In this document: positions 27,526-37,018 of the stretch, one piece after another
Numbering within the stretch: position 1 is the first letter of the stretch
Layout: each line of letters starts with the position of its first letter
Notes under the pieces: generated by a model
Seen by the model: only the letters and a program-made list of their open reading frames with translations
Told to the model about the DNA's origin: nothing
The model's database searches: none
Assembly: GCA_011772205.1 (NCBI GenBank)
Contig: WVZY01000022.1
Span: 305,442 to 369,441, forward strand
Length of the DNA: 64,000 nt
From: Candidatus Latescibacterota bacterium
GTDB lineage: Bacteria; Krumholzibacteriota; Krumholzibacteriia; WVZY01
Direction of reading: 5' to 3'
Made by a program: the position numbers and the translations under genes

Positions 27526-28092
27526 TCATGCCTTCATTGCGTTGCTGATTCGTGTCTCGTTAAAAGCGTCGATCGCCGCCTGCTTGTTCCCCTCAGGGTT
27601 GAAGGGAACGGATTCCGCAATTGCCTCGAGAACAGCTTTCAATCCCACCAGCCCGGTTGCTCTGGAAAAGGCTCCGAGGATCGCCGTGTTGACGATGGGT
27701 GCAGATCGGCTGCCGAGGCGATGCCGCCAGGCGATTTCATTGGCGTCAACGATGGCGAGTCGGTAGACTTCGCTGTAGGAGAAGTCTTCGGCATTGGCAT
27801 GGGAGTTAATGACGATCCAGCCGCCCTTTTTTAAGCCCGCCGCGACATCGATGGTCTCGGTGAGCGCATGATCGAGGACAATCAGATGGTCCGGCTCATA
27901 TATCTCGCACCGCAACCGGATCGGCTCGGAATCGAAACGGGTAAAGGCGACCACAGGCGCACCCCGCCGTTCAACGCCGAACGCCGGGAACGCTTGAACA
28001 AACCTGCCTTCTTTGAAAAGAGCGGCGGCCAGAACTTTCGAGGCGACAACAGCGCCTTGACCGCCTCTTCCGTGGGTTCGAATCTCTACCAA
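27526..28092 (-). CDS. 2-oxoacid:ferredoxin oxidoreductase, gamma subunit
   Basis: MVEIRTHGRGGQGAVVASKVLAAALFKEGRFVQAFPAFGVERRGAPVVAFTR. Confidence 0.95.
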   Translation of the reverse strand: MVEIRTHGRGGQGAVVASKVLAAALFKEGRFVQAFPAFGVERRGAPVVAFTRFDSEPIRLRCEIYEPDHLIVLDHALTETIDVAAGLKKGGWIVINSHANAEDFSYSEVYRLAIVDANEIAWRHRLGSRSAPIVNTAILGAFSRATGLVGLKAVLEAIAESVPFNPEGNKQAAIDAFNETRISNAMKA

Positions 28093-28768
28093 AAGTGTTA
28101 CTCCGTTCTCGAGACGTGAAACGCTCCGCTAGACAAAGCCTTGAGGGTGGGAGGCACTCGGCGCGCGCCGATCGCCTATTCCACAATAAGATATGTGCGA
28201 TAAACCGTCAACGACGAAATCCCTTTGTAGAAAGAAACGATAGGCGTTTCTCGTTTCAGAAGCAGTAAGGCAAAATCAATTCTTTTAAAGCCGAAAATCG
28301 TCCATAAGATATAAGACGCAGGTGAAACGCTCCTCGTGCAAAACCGTCAGACTCGGGCCGAGCATGTGATCCAAGCCAGGTATCGGAAAAGTGCGTCATC
28401 GCCGGTGGTTTTGAACGATGAATTGCTACCTTCTTGGCGTCGGCGTGGTTGTGGTAAACAACCCCACACCGGCTTCGATCTGGCTTTGAGGCATTAATGA
28501 TAACCATGGAAAATCCGTTGACCCCCAGATAGTGAAGGGGTACGCTAGCGCTGATTCATCGGCACAAGTCAGTCCAGACGATTTCTTTCTTTCCTGATAC
28601 CGAAAGGAATCAATTCAACCGTTCTTCGTTACGCAATATTTCGAGCATGCGCAGGAATTTGGGCGTGCTAATGCGCGCCTAAGTGGGACGATCTAAATCA
28701 GTATCCGGTTCTGGCGGCGCTCATTAAAGTCCAGAGAATTCAACCGATTTTTTAAGAAGCAGGCAATC

Positions 28769-29869
28769 GTGGTCGACCATATCAGACTTCGCCCAGGTCT
28801 CCATCCCATCGCGCGGTTGGTGTTTCTGCTGTTGCTCCTCTATATTTTCTTCGTCAGCATCTCGCTCCTGAGCGATTCTTTTAAATTCTTCGGCAAAGAC
28901 TTTGCCGGCCGCTTGCTCGAAACGACCTCCAATCCCTTCGTTGCCCTGTTCATTGGAATCCTTGCAACGAGCCTGGTTCAGAGTTCATCGACCGTGACAT
29001 CGATGACGGTGGGACTTGTGGCGGGAGGCGCGCTCCACATTAGTCACGCCATACCCATTGTCATCGGCTCGAATATTGGAACGAGCGTGACGAATACTCT
29101 AGTATCAATTGGGCACATTGGCCGCCGGGATGAATTTCGAAGAGCATTTGCCGCGGCAACGGTGCATGATTTCTTCAACCTGATTTCGGTGATCATTATC
29201 TTTCCGCTCCAGATCACGACCAATTTTCTGGGAAGAAGTTCACAATTCATGGCGGATGTGCTTTATGAAGCCGGCGGCCTCAAATTCTTCAATCCATTGA
29301 AAGCAATTGTGAGCCCTTCTGTAAAGCTCATCACCAAACTCACATCTGAGTCCGGCATTTTAATGCTGATCATCGCCGCAGCGCTTCTTTTCCTCGCGCT
29401 CCGATATATTGTGGTCAATCTGAAAGCTCTCGTGATCGGCAAAATCGAATCGTTCTTCAACAAAACCTTGTTCAAGAACACGGCTACAGCTCTAATAGTT
29501 GGCCTATTCATTACCGTAATCGTCCAGAGCAGTTCTATCACGACATCGTTGGCCGTACCGCTCGTCGGCGCTGGCATCCTAACGTTGAGACAGATCTTCC
29601 CCTACACCCTGGGGGCGAATGTGGGAACGACGATCACTGCGATGCTGGCCGCCTTGGTAACGAACAATCTTGCCGCGGTTACCGTTGCGTTCGCTCATTT
29701 TTTATTCAACGTCTTTGGCATCATCTTTATCTGGCCAATCAAATTCTTGCCTATATATTTTGCGGAAACTCTTTCAAGATGGTCGCTAAAATCAAAGATG
29801 ATCCCGCTCTTATACATTGCGAGCGTATTCTTCGTTATCCCCATTATTTTGATCTTCATTGTGAGGTGA
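28769..29869 (+). CDS. Na/Pi cotransporter family protein (membrane domain)
   Basis: Duplicated QSSS motifs: TSLVQSSSTVTSMTVGLV...GSNIGTSVT and FITVIVQSSSITTSLAVPLVGAG...GANVGTTITA. Confidence 0.92.
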   Translation: MVDHIRLRPGLHPIARLVFLLLLLYIFFVSISLLSDSFKFFGKDFAGRLLETTSNPFVALFIGILATSLVQSSSTVTSMTVGLVAGGALHISHAIPIVIGSNIGTSVTNTLVSIGHIGRRDEFRRAFAAATVHDFFNLISVIIIFPLQITTNFLGRSSQFMADVLYEAGGLKFFNPLKAIVSPSVKLITKLTSESGILMLIIAAALLFLALRYIVVNLKALVIGKIESFFNKTLFKNTATALIVGLFITVIVQSSSITTSLAVPLVGAGILTLRQIFPYTLGANVGTTITAMLAALVTNNLAAVTVAFAHFLFNVFGIIFIWPIKFLPIYFAETLSRWSLKSKMIPLLYIASVFFVIPIILIFIVR

Positions 29870-29874
29870 TCCAA

Positions 29875-30564
29875 ATGTTCAAGTTCAAAGAATTGTACGA
29901 ACTATGGAGGTCCGATAATCTGCTCACACAGGCTCTCAACGACACCTATGCCATGCTGGAGAGCACTAATGAAATGTTTAGAGAATCGGTAAAATCACTA
30001 CGATTGAGTGATGACGGTGAGATGGGGATAGATGTGTTCGAGAAAGACCATATTGTAAACAAGTACGAACAAGAGGTTCGCCGCAAGGTCCTGAAACATC
30101 TGGTCATCACAGGGGGTGTGAATATCATACCGGGATTGATCCTGACCAGCATCGTTATTGATATCGAGCGCATCGGCGATTACACGAAGAATATTATGGA
30201 ACTCGCAGTCGCCCATCCTAAAAGACTGAGCTGCGGCAAATATGAGGAAGATATAAGGAGGATAGAGAAGGGGACGGAGAAGGTGTTCGAGAAGATTATT
30301 CCCGCCCTCAAAGAAACCGACAAAGATACGGCCAGACGGCTGATGAAGGAAGACTACGCTCTCGTAAGATTATGTGATGACATTGTGGCCGCTCTCATTA
30401 AAAACGAGGAACCCGCGCTCACTCGCTCCGATTTCGTTACGACAGCGTTGTACGTGAGGTACCTGAAAAGAATCATGGCGCATTTAATGAATGTTGCCTC
30501 AAGCGTAGTGAATCCATTCGAAGGGCTTGGATTCCGCGAGGATGAGGAATACGAGAGAAAATAG
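29875..30564 (+). CDS. PhoU-like domain protein
   Basis: MFKFKELYELWRSDNLLTQALNDTYAMLESTNEMF...; SD GAGGTGA overlaps the upstream stop; ATG 29875 preferred over 29779. Confidence 0.82.
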   Translation: MFKFKELYELWRSDNLLTQALNDTYAMLESTNEMFRESVKSLRLSDDGEMGIDVFEKDHIVNKYEQEVRRKVLKHLVITGGVNIIPGLILTSIVIDIERIGDYTKNIMELAVAHPKRLSCGKYEEDIRRIEKGTEKVFEKIIPALKETDKDTARRLMKEDYALVRLCDDIVAALIKNEEPALTRSDFVTTALYVRYLKRIMAHLMNVASSVVNPFEGLGFREDEEYERK

Positions 30565-30760
30565 CCTCCCTCATATACACACTGGAATACGTTCCGGGTC
30601 GAAACATTGCAGACTATCAACAAGGGCTTTCCCGTTTTCTTACCGCAGGACTTCGTAAGCTGGCGAGCCGTTCTCCGCTCGAGAATCTCCTTCTCAGAAC
30701 TCGGCTGATCCGGATCTTTCCACTTTTCCACAAGACTCGTGATTGATTTACTCGTAGTCG

Positions 30761-30783
30761 GTTACTTATTTCAAATAAATAAC
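30761..30783. promoter_or_regulatory. AT-rich near-perfect palindrome upstream of the GT4 gene
   Basis: GTTACTTATTT (30761-30771) / AAATAAATAAC (30773-30783), 10/11 paired. Confidence 0.35.
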
Positions 30784-30927
30784 TTGTAAGCAGATCGATG
30801 GCCCCTCCACTCCGATCAGCAGGGAGTCCGCAACGGCGCCGGTGGACCCGCGAGGATTTCTTAGCCTTGCAAAGCTGGTTGGTATATAATTCTCAAACCT
30901 TGCACATCCCAATTCAGGAGGTCCACT

Positions 30928-33168
30928 ATGTTCCCAGCCGCCGACAAGATGCAGCGATTCCGGGGTATTGCCTTTGTCGGCAATTACCTACCCAGGGTAT
31001 GCGGCATTGCCACTTTCGCAACAGATCTCGCAGAGGCCATTGCTCAGCAAGCCGGCGCGAACCAGCCGGTGATTGCGATGGCAATGAACGACACGCTGGA
31101 TGGATACGCATATCCCGACATGGTGAAATTCGAGGTCCGCCAGGATTACCAGATTGATTATTCCAGAGCTGCGGACTTCCTGAATTTCAGCAGGATCGAT
31201 TTGGTTTGCTTGCAGCACGAGTACGGAATATTCGGCGGCGAATGGGGATCCAACGTACTCACCCTGCTCCGCGACCTCCATCGGCCGCTCGTAGTGACTT
31301 GCCACACCGTTGTGAAAGAGGCGGATCCGGTGCAGAGGGAAGTGTTTATAGAGATCGCCGCTTGTGCGGACAAGCTGGTAGTGATGAGTGAGCGAGCGTT
31401 CGAGCTTCTGGAAACGGTCTACAGGGTGCCGCGCGAAAGAATCGTGCACATTCCCCATGGCATCCATGATGTTCCATTTATTGACCCGAGCTATTATAAG
31501 GACAAGTTCGGTGTCGAAGGGCGTCAGGTGCTTCTCACATTCGGACTCCTCCACAAATACAAAGGCATCGAATACATGATCGAGGCGCTTCCCACAGTTG
31601 TCGAAAACCACCCCAAAACGATTTACCTTGTGCTTGGCGCCACTCATCCCACTGTGGTGGCCGAAGAAGGTGAAGCATACCGCTTGAAGCTTCAAAGGCG
31701 CGTTCGCGAACTGTCCCTCCAGGAAAATGTCCTTTTCCACCCCAGATTCGTGGATCTCGACGAGCTGCTCGAGTATCTCGGGGCGGCGGATATATGTGTG
31801 ATGCCCTATCTCAGACGTGAGCAGATAACGAGCGGCGCCCTCGCCTATGCCATGGGTTCGGGGAAAGCGGTCGTTTCCACACCGTTCTGGCACGCTGAAG
31901 AGCTTCTTGCCGACGGGCGCGGCCAACTCGTGCCGATGCGAGATACGGAATCGCTGGCAGAAGCGATTCTCGGGCTGCTCGACGATGAAGTGAAGGCAAG
32001 CACGATGAGGAAGAAAGCGTATACATACTGCCGCAGAATGGTTTGGCCCGTTGTAGCCCGGGCGTACCTGGAGCTGTTCGATGAAGTCCGAAGCCACGTG
32101 GCGCAAGTCGTGCCCACCGCGTCAGCAATGCGGAGGCCGATCGCTGCAACGAACCTCCCACTTCCCAGCCTGGATCACTTGATTCGTCTGAGCGATGATA
32201 CCGGGCCTTCCCACCACTCACTCCATACGGTTCCCGATTGGAGATATGGCTACAAGCTGGAAGATGCAGCAATCGCACTAGTAGCGAGTTCCAAATTTTT
32301 CGATATGTTTGGTGACGAGAAGGCACTCGGACTTGCTCAAACTTATCTGGCTCTTATCCAAATTCTAATTGGCGACGGGAGCGATATTGCAGAGGGGCTC
32401 GACTATACGAGACGCCGCATAAGGGAGGCATCCGAGGTATCTGTTGGAATGAGCGTCTGGGCTCTCGGTTACATGGTTGGCAATGGACCATCCCTGCTGG
32501 TAGCTGCAGCGAATGATCTTTTCCAGCAGCTCAAACAAAACGCGGCTCTGAGCGATCCCCGCGGGGTGGGGTACGCGATCCTGGGCGCTGCCAGCTACCT
32601 CAAGCGCTTTCCCGGGGCCTCAGCCGTTAGACGCTTCCTTGCAAGTCATGCGGACAAATTGGAGGTATTCTGCGGAGAGCAGGGTTGGATCGATCGTTGG
32701 AACAGTCCCGATTGGCCGGTGGCTGCACAGGCTTTGATAATGGCTTCCTCGATCTTGGGCAACGAAAGGATGCGCTCAAGGGCAAAATCGATGATTGTTG
32801 AGATGCGTGAAGTGACTCATAACGGAAAGCTGTTCTTGAGCCCGGGCAAGAACATCGAGGAAGAAGAACTCCCCACATCGGCCGCCACGTTTATCGAAGC
32901 TCTGGGTGCTGCGTTACAAATCGAACGCGATCCCGATTTGTTGATACCTATACGCGCAGCCGCAGATTGGTTTCTTGGATCCAACCGCAAGGGGGAATCG
33001 CTGTACGACTTTGCTACGGGCGGCTGCCACGATGCGATTACTGCAAGCGGCCTCAACCTCAACCAGGGCACCGAAGCGACCGTCTTCTGCTTGATCGCAT
33101 TCATCACGTTGCACCGACTGGCAGCTACCCAAGCCGCAAGTGAAAAAATGGATCCAACCAGCTTGTAA
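30928..33168 (+). CDS. GT4 glycosyltransferase with a ~330-aa C-terminal, probably all-helical, domain
   Basis: GNYLPRVCGIATFATDLAEAI, HIPHGIHDVPF, GLLHKYKGIEYMIEAL, QITSGALAYAMGSGKAVVSTPFWHAEELL; the C-terminal ~330 aa lie outside the GT-B fold. Confidence 0.88.
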   Translation: MFPAADKMQRFRGIAFVGNYLPRVCGIATFATDLAEAIAQQAGANQPVIAMAMNDTLDGYAYPDMVKFEVRQDYQIDYSRAADFLNFSRIDLVCLQHEYGIFGGEWGSNVLTLLRDLHRPLVVTCHTVVKEADPVQREVFIEIAACADKLVVMSERAFELLETVYRVPRERIVHIPHGIHDVPFIDPSYYKDKFGVEGRQVLLTFGLLHKYKGIEYMIEALPTVVENHPKTIYLVLGATHPTVVAEEGEAYRLKLQRRVRELSLQENVLFHPRFVDLDELLEYLGAADICVMPYLRREQITSGALAYAMGSGKAVVSTPFWHAEELLADGRGQLVPMRDTESLAEAILGLLDDEVKASTMRKKAYTYCRRMVWPVVARAYLELFDEVRSHVAQVVPTASAMRRPIAATNLPLPSLDHLIRLSDDTGPSHHSLHTVPDWRYGYKLEDAAIALVASSKFFDMFGDEKALGLAQTYLALIQILIGDGSDIAEGLDYTRRRIREASEVSVGMSVWALGYMVGNGPSLLVAAANDLFQQLKQNAALSDPRGVGYAILGAASYLKRFPGASAVRRFLASHADKLEVFCGEQGWIDRWNSPDWPVAAQALIMASSILGNERMRSRAKSMIVEMREVTHNGKLFLSPGKNIEEEELPTSAATFIEALGAALQIERDPDLLIPIRAAADWFLGSNRKGESLYDFATGGCHDAITASGLNLNQGTEATVFCLIAFITLHRLAATQAASEKMDPTSL

Positions 33169-33231
33169 TTGCGGGCGTCGCTTTTACAATCGGACTTTCT
33201 TTATGGAAATGTGAGTGGCGGGAAACCTGGC

Positions 33232-36200
33232 TTACTTATCCCCATTTAGAACAGGAACCAAATCACGGAGTTTGCCCTTTGCCACCCCAATCGCTGTATC
33301 GGCCGCACCGTAGTAAACTAGAATCTCGTCATCGAGGGCGATGATCTTCTTGTCGGCCGCGGGAACCGCGCCGCAGGTGAACACGACGTGGGGCACCCAA
33401 TAGTCGCGTCCCTCCGTTTTTCCAATTTCGAAATCGGTTTCCGGCTCCAGAATCGGATTGGGCGATTGGTAGATCACTTCTGCCGGGTCGTCCAGCGCCA
33501 TAAACAGCACGCCAAGGCGATACGACCGCTCATAGTCCACGCCATGATAGATATTGAGCCAGCCGTGCGCCGTGCGCAGCGGCTGTGCGCCTGCGCCTAT
33601 CTTGATCCCATCCCACATCATCCCCGGCCTCGGGCCAACGACTATCTTGTGACCCTTTCTGGGCCAAGGACATTCCAGCGTTTCCAGATAGGAGATCCAC
33701 ATGTTCGGATCGATCCGGTGATAGATGGCGTAGCGATCGCCGAATTTCTCGGGATACAACACGGCATCTTTGTTCGCAAGACCCGGAAACGCCAGGCCGT
33801 GATATTCCCATGCATCAAATCGCCGCTCCAGGAAGGCTTGAACTGGTATCGATGCCATCGCAATCTGGGCGACTTTGAGATCCCAGGCTGTATAGAGCAT
33901 ATAGAGACGATCTTCGATAACCACCACGCGCGGATCCTCGCAGCCAGCCGATTCCGTAGGATGCGACGGTGAGAAGATCGGGTGATCCAGGCGCCCGTCG
34001 ATATGAATGCCATCTCTCGTCCAGGCCAGGCCGATCCGGGAGATATTATCTTCACCATACGCCCTGTAGAGAATGTAGACATTTCCATCCAGGCGGACCG
34101 CCCCCGCATTGAGTACATAACGGGATTCCCATGAGTTGTCGGATACTGGCTCCATTATCGGCCCATCCAGGGGTCGGATGAGCTTGGCCGCCACTGGAGG
34201 CTTTCCACTCGGTGTCTGCAGAACGACCAATCGATCCGGATCGACCGAGATCCCAAGGAGGTGCTCGCGCAGATCTTCCGGCTCGCGTCCCTCGCCGATT
34301 AGCTCGACTATCTTTTTATCGATCGTCTCCTCATCTCCGAGCCCGGCTTCCTCCAAATAAGCAGTCAGAAAATCACGCGTCGCCCAGTCACGTTCTACGA
34401 GTGAGGATAGCGGTGTAGGAGCACCCAGACCGCCGCGATAGCTATAGCTCGTCCAGCTCCAGGCGGACAGGGGTACAAACGTGGCGTCGGGTAGCGTGAT
34501 CGACAAATGATAGACTTCGGCGGCCGCTTTGAGAAGGCCCGCTGCTTCGGCTTTCTTGGGATGCTGCTCTGCGAGATGTTCCGCGAACCGCTTCAAGCGT
34601 GCGGCAACGATCCGTTGATGCTTGTTTTCAAACGCATTATGCGCGCTGAGCACAAGTCTTCCCCAATGACCTCGAACGGATGTGGCTAGGCGCTCGGAGA
34701 AATCGACACGGTCAGCGGCAAAACTCTTCCAGATCTCAGAGAAAAGCTCCATTCCAACGATACTTTTTAGAAGCCTCAGCAGAAAATATAGCTTCGGAAA
34801 ATCCCCACCCCAGCCTTTTTGCATGTTGCCCACCATGACGCGCCCCGCTAGACGTGAAAGTGCGGCCGTTCCCCGCAGATCCGAGGTAATGCTGAGGGTT
34901 GTCAGATCGGCTACAACAGGTTTTGGAGGCGCCTTCTGGAACCAATTGGGTTCTCCCTCGCTCTCGATGATATCGAGGACGCGCTCGAGGTAGGGCTGAC
35001 GATCCGTCCAAGCCGACAAACTCAATGCGTCGCACGGATCGAGTTCTTTGAGAAGTCCTCCAACGTTACCGTAACCGAGCTGCATAATGAGAATGCTCGG
35101 AGGCGTTTGCTTGATGATGGCTTCTGCGACATCGGGCTTCAGGTGAAAGCTGTCCTTCTCGACGAACGCCTCGCAAACCTCATTGGCCATTTTCCCCGCT
35201 CCCCGGACGGTTGATAAATCAAGGGGGAATATATCTACATTAAGAGCCCATTCCAGTTTGTGCATAAAACTGTGCACGCGAGATAGAATCTCAGAAGAGT
35301 CGATTACGCCCTCGATGCCCAAATGCTCGGATAAAAACCGAGTGAATTCTTCCCGATATCGATCGATCAGCTTCTTGTACACCTTGTGGGCCCATACAGA
35401 ACCTCCATCCGGTTTTTCCAGCTCCTGCGGAAGAATCACACCAACGTTGGGGACGAATTCCCACGCACCGAGGCGCGGGAGATAAGGGGCCGTTTCGGTC
35501 TCGCGATTGCACCAGTCGTTTCGGAATGCCGCCCTTGCTTCTACATAGAGATCGACCTGCTCTTCCAGAATATGCTCTGCTTCGCGCCTCACAATCTCAT
35601 CACGGATTTCTTTCGTCATCCGATTTGCCGACGACAGAGCTCGCTCGACGCCGTTCACTTCTTCCATGAAGCTGGCAAAACGAGCGAGAAAAAAGGGAAA
35701 GACCCCGTCAACGATGTCGTCTGGGTGGAATCCCTTTTCGAAACGATAAGCGAGCAGAAACCTGCGCAGGATATCCACCCATTCTTCTGCGGCAAGATTG
35801 ATTTTTGAGAGGCTTTGATCGGCGATCCGCTCCATTCTTTCGCGAAACTCATTTGGCACGATCTCGCGAAAGAGCGTGTCATCGAAGTGGTTGAATTCGA
35901 GCTTGAAATGCCTGAGTAACTCCCGGCGCTCGTGGCGGTATTCGGGCGGGGGAAATTCGGGTGCCGTTCCCGAGACCTGAGGAGCAGAGATTGCGTCCGA
36001 ACGTTCGAGCCACCATTTCCTGTGCCTCACCACCGCTTCGAGCAAGGAATGCGTGATCTGGCGAAACACCGGCTTTAGCCTGTGGATGCCGTGCCGGAAC
36101 GACGCGGCGCCGAGCGGCACTCCGCAGATCGGAAATCCTTCGACCAACGCATGGGTCACTATCCACGGATCGAATCCGTAGCTTCCCGCTTCTCCGGACC

Positions 36201-36873
36201 ACTTTTCTTTAGCGGACAAGCAGTCCAAAATGAGTTTTTGGGACAGGGCGAAAATGCCCGGGGTGGGCTGCCGCACAGAAAAGCCGAATACTCCCGAGAG
36301 GATGGGAAATGCCAGCAGGCTTTCCACCGGATGGGCGAAGGGGTGACGGTTGAACTGAGCGAGTGCCAGATCTTGCTCGTCATCGCGAATTGCGGAAAGA
36401 AGACGGCGTATCCAATGGGGCGAGAATCCGCGCCCTTCTTCATCCGCATCGTCCGGTTGCGGCCTCAAGTCGGGCCTTAGCAAGATCAATGGTGCCCCGA
36501 ACTTGGAAGCGGCTTCCATCAGCGCTCGGATGGCCCAGCCGCGGCCCTCGAGGCCGCGACCAAGAAGGAACCCACGCACGGCAACGCCCCCCTCCCCTCC
36601 ATTCCTGGCAAGCGCTGCCTCGAGTGTCTTCTCCCCGGCTGGAGCACCGACACACAACACCAATGATTTCGCGGTGAGGCCAATGTTTTCAAGACCTTTC
36701 CGCGCTGTGTATACGACTTCCGGAAGGGGATCGTCCCCGTTTCGAAAGGGAATGCCAACGATGACCTCGATCTCTTCGAACCCTGTCAGCGTCTGGAACG
36801 CCTCTTCGAGCTTGCGCTTGAGCTGCTCTCGCAATGGATAACTCTCCTTCTTCTTGCTCATTATAGATTTCAA
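33232..36873 (-). CDS. Multidomain carbohydrate enzyme: N-terminal GT2/GT81-like region, middle region, C-terminal GH130 (beta-mannoside phosphorylase family) domain
   Basis: C-terminus NAGAVRLDGNVYILYRAYGEDNISRIGLAWTRDGIHI..., GCEDPRVVVIEDRLYMLYTAWD, NKDAVLYPEKFGDRYAIYHRIDPNMWIS, WDGIKIGAGAQPLRTAHGWLNIYHGVD, LVYYGAADTAIGVAKG; N-terminus EVIVGIPFRNGDDPLPEVVYTARKGLEN. Confidence 0.87.
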   Translation of the reverse strand: MKSIMSKKKESYPLREQLKRKLEEAFQTLTGFEEIEVIVGIPFRNGDDPLPEVVYTARKGLENIGLTAKSLVLCVGAPAGEKTLEAALARNGGEGGVAVRGFLLGRGLEGRGWAIRALMEAASKFGAPLILLRPDLRPQPDDADEEGRGFSPHWIRRLLSAIRDDEQDLALAQFNRHPFAHPVESLLAFPILSGVFGFSVRQPTPGIFALSQKLILDCLSAKEKWSGEAGSYGFDPWIVTHALVEGFPICGVPLGAASFRHGIHRLKPVFRQITHSLLEAVVRHRKWWLERSDAISAPQVSGTAPEFPPPEYRHERRELLRHFKLEFNHFDDTLFREIVPNEFRERMERIADQSLSKINLAAEEWVDILRRFLLAYRFEKGFHPDDIVDGVFPFFLARFASFMEEVNGVERALSSANRMTKEIRDEIVRREAEHILEEQVDLYVEARAAFRNDWCNRETETAPYLPRLGAWEFVPNVGVILPQELEKPDGGSVWAHKVYKKLIDRYREEFTRFLSEHLGIEGVIDSSEILSRVHSFMHKLEWALNVDIFPLDLSTVRGAGKMANEVCEAFVEKDSFHLKPDVAEAIIKQTPPSILIMQLGYGNVGGLLKELDPCDALSLSAWTDRQPYLERVLDIIESEGEPNWFQKAPPKPVVADLTTLSITSDLRGTAALSRLAGRVMVGNMQKGWGGDFPKLYFLLRLLKSIVGMELFSEIWKSFAADRVDFSERLATSVRGHWGRLVLSAHNAFENKHQRIVAARLKRFAEHLAEQHPKKAEAAGLLKAAAEVYHLSITLPDATFVPLSAWSWTSYSYRGGLGAPTPLSSLVERDWATRDFLTAYLEEAGLGDEETIDKKIVELIGEGREPEDLREHLLGISVDPDRLVVLQTPSGKPPVAAKLIRPLDGPIMEPVSDNSWESRYVLNAGAVRLDGNVYILYRAYGEDNISRIGLAWTRDGIHIDGRLDHPIFSPSHPTESAGCEDPRVVVIEDRLYMLYTAWDLKVAQIAMASIPVQAFLERRFDAWEYHGLAFPGLANKDAVLYPEKFGDRYAIYHRIDPNMWISYLETLECPWPRKGHKIVVGPRPGMMWDGIKIGAGAQPLRTAHGWLNIYHGVDYERSYRLGVLFMALDDPAEVIYQSPNPILEPETDFEIGKTEGRDYWVPHVVFTCGAVPAADKKIIALDDEILVYYGAADTAIGVAKGKLRDLVPVLNGDK

Positions 36874-37018
36874 CGACTATCCAGCCTTTTGCTCGGCAAT
36901 CGCCGTGCCATTCAGGGAGGATCTCGCGGGGATTCACAACAAAAAACGTTGCCAGGCGCGAAGGCGTCAACCGAAAAATGTGGAAAAGGTGCGAGGAGGG
37001 GCCTCCAACCATTGCTCC

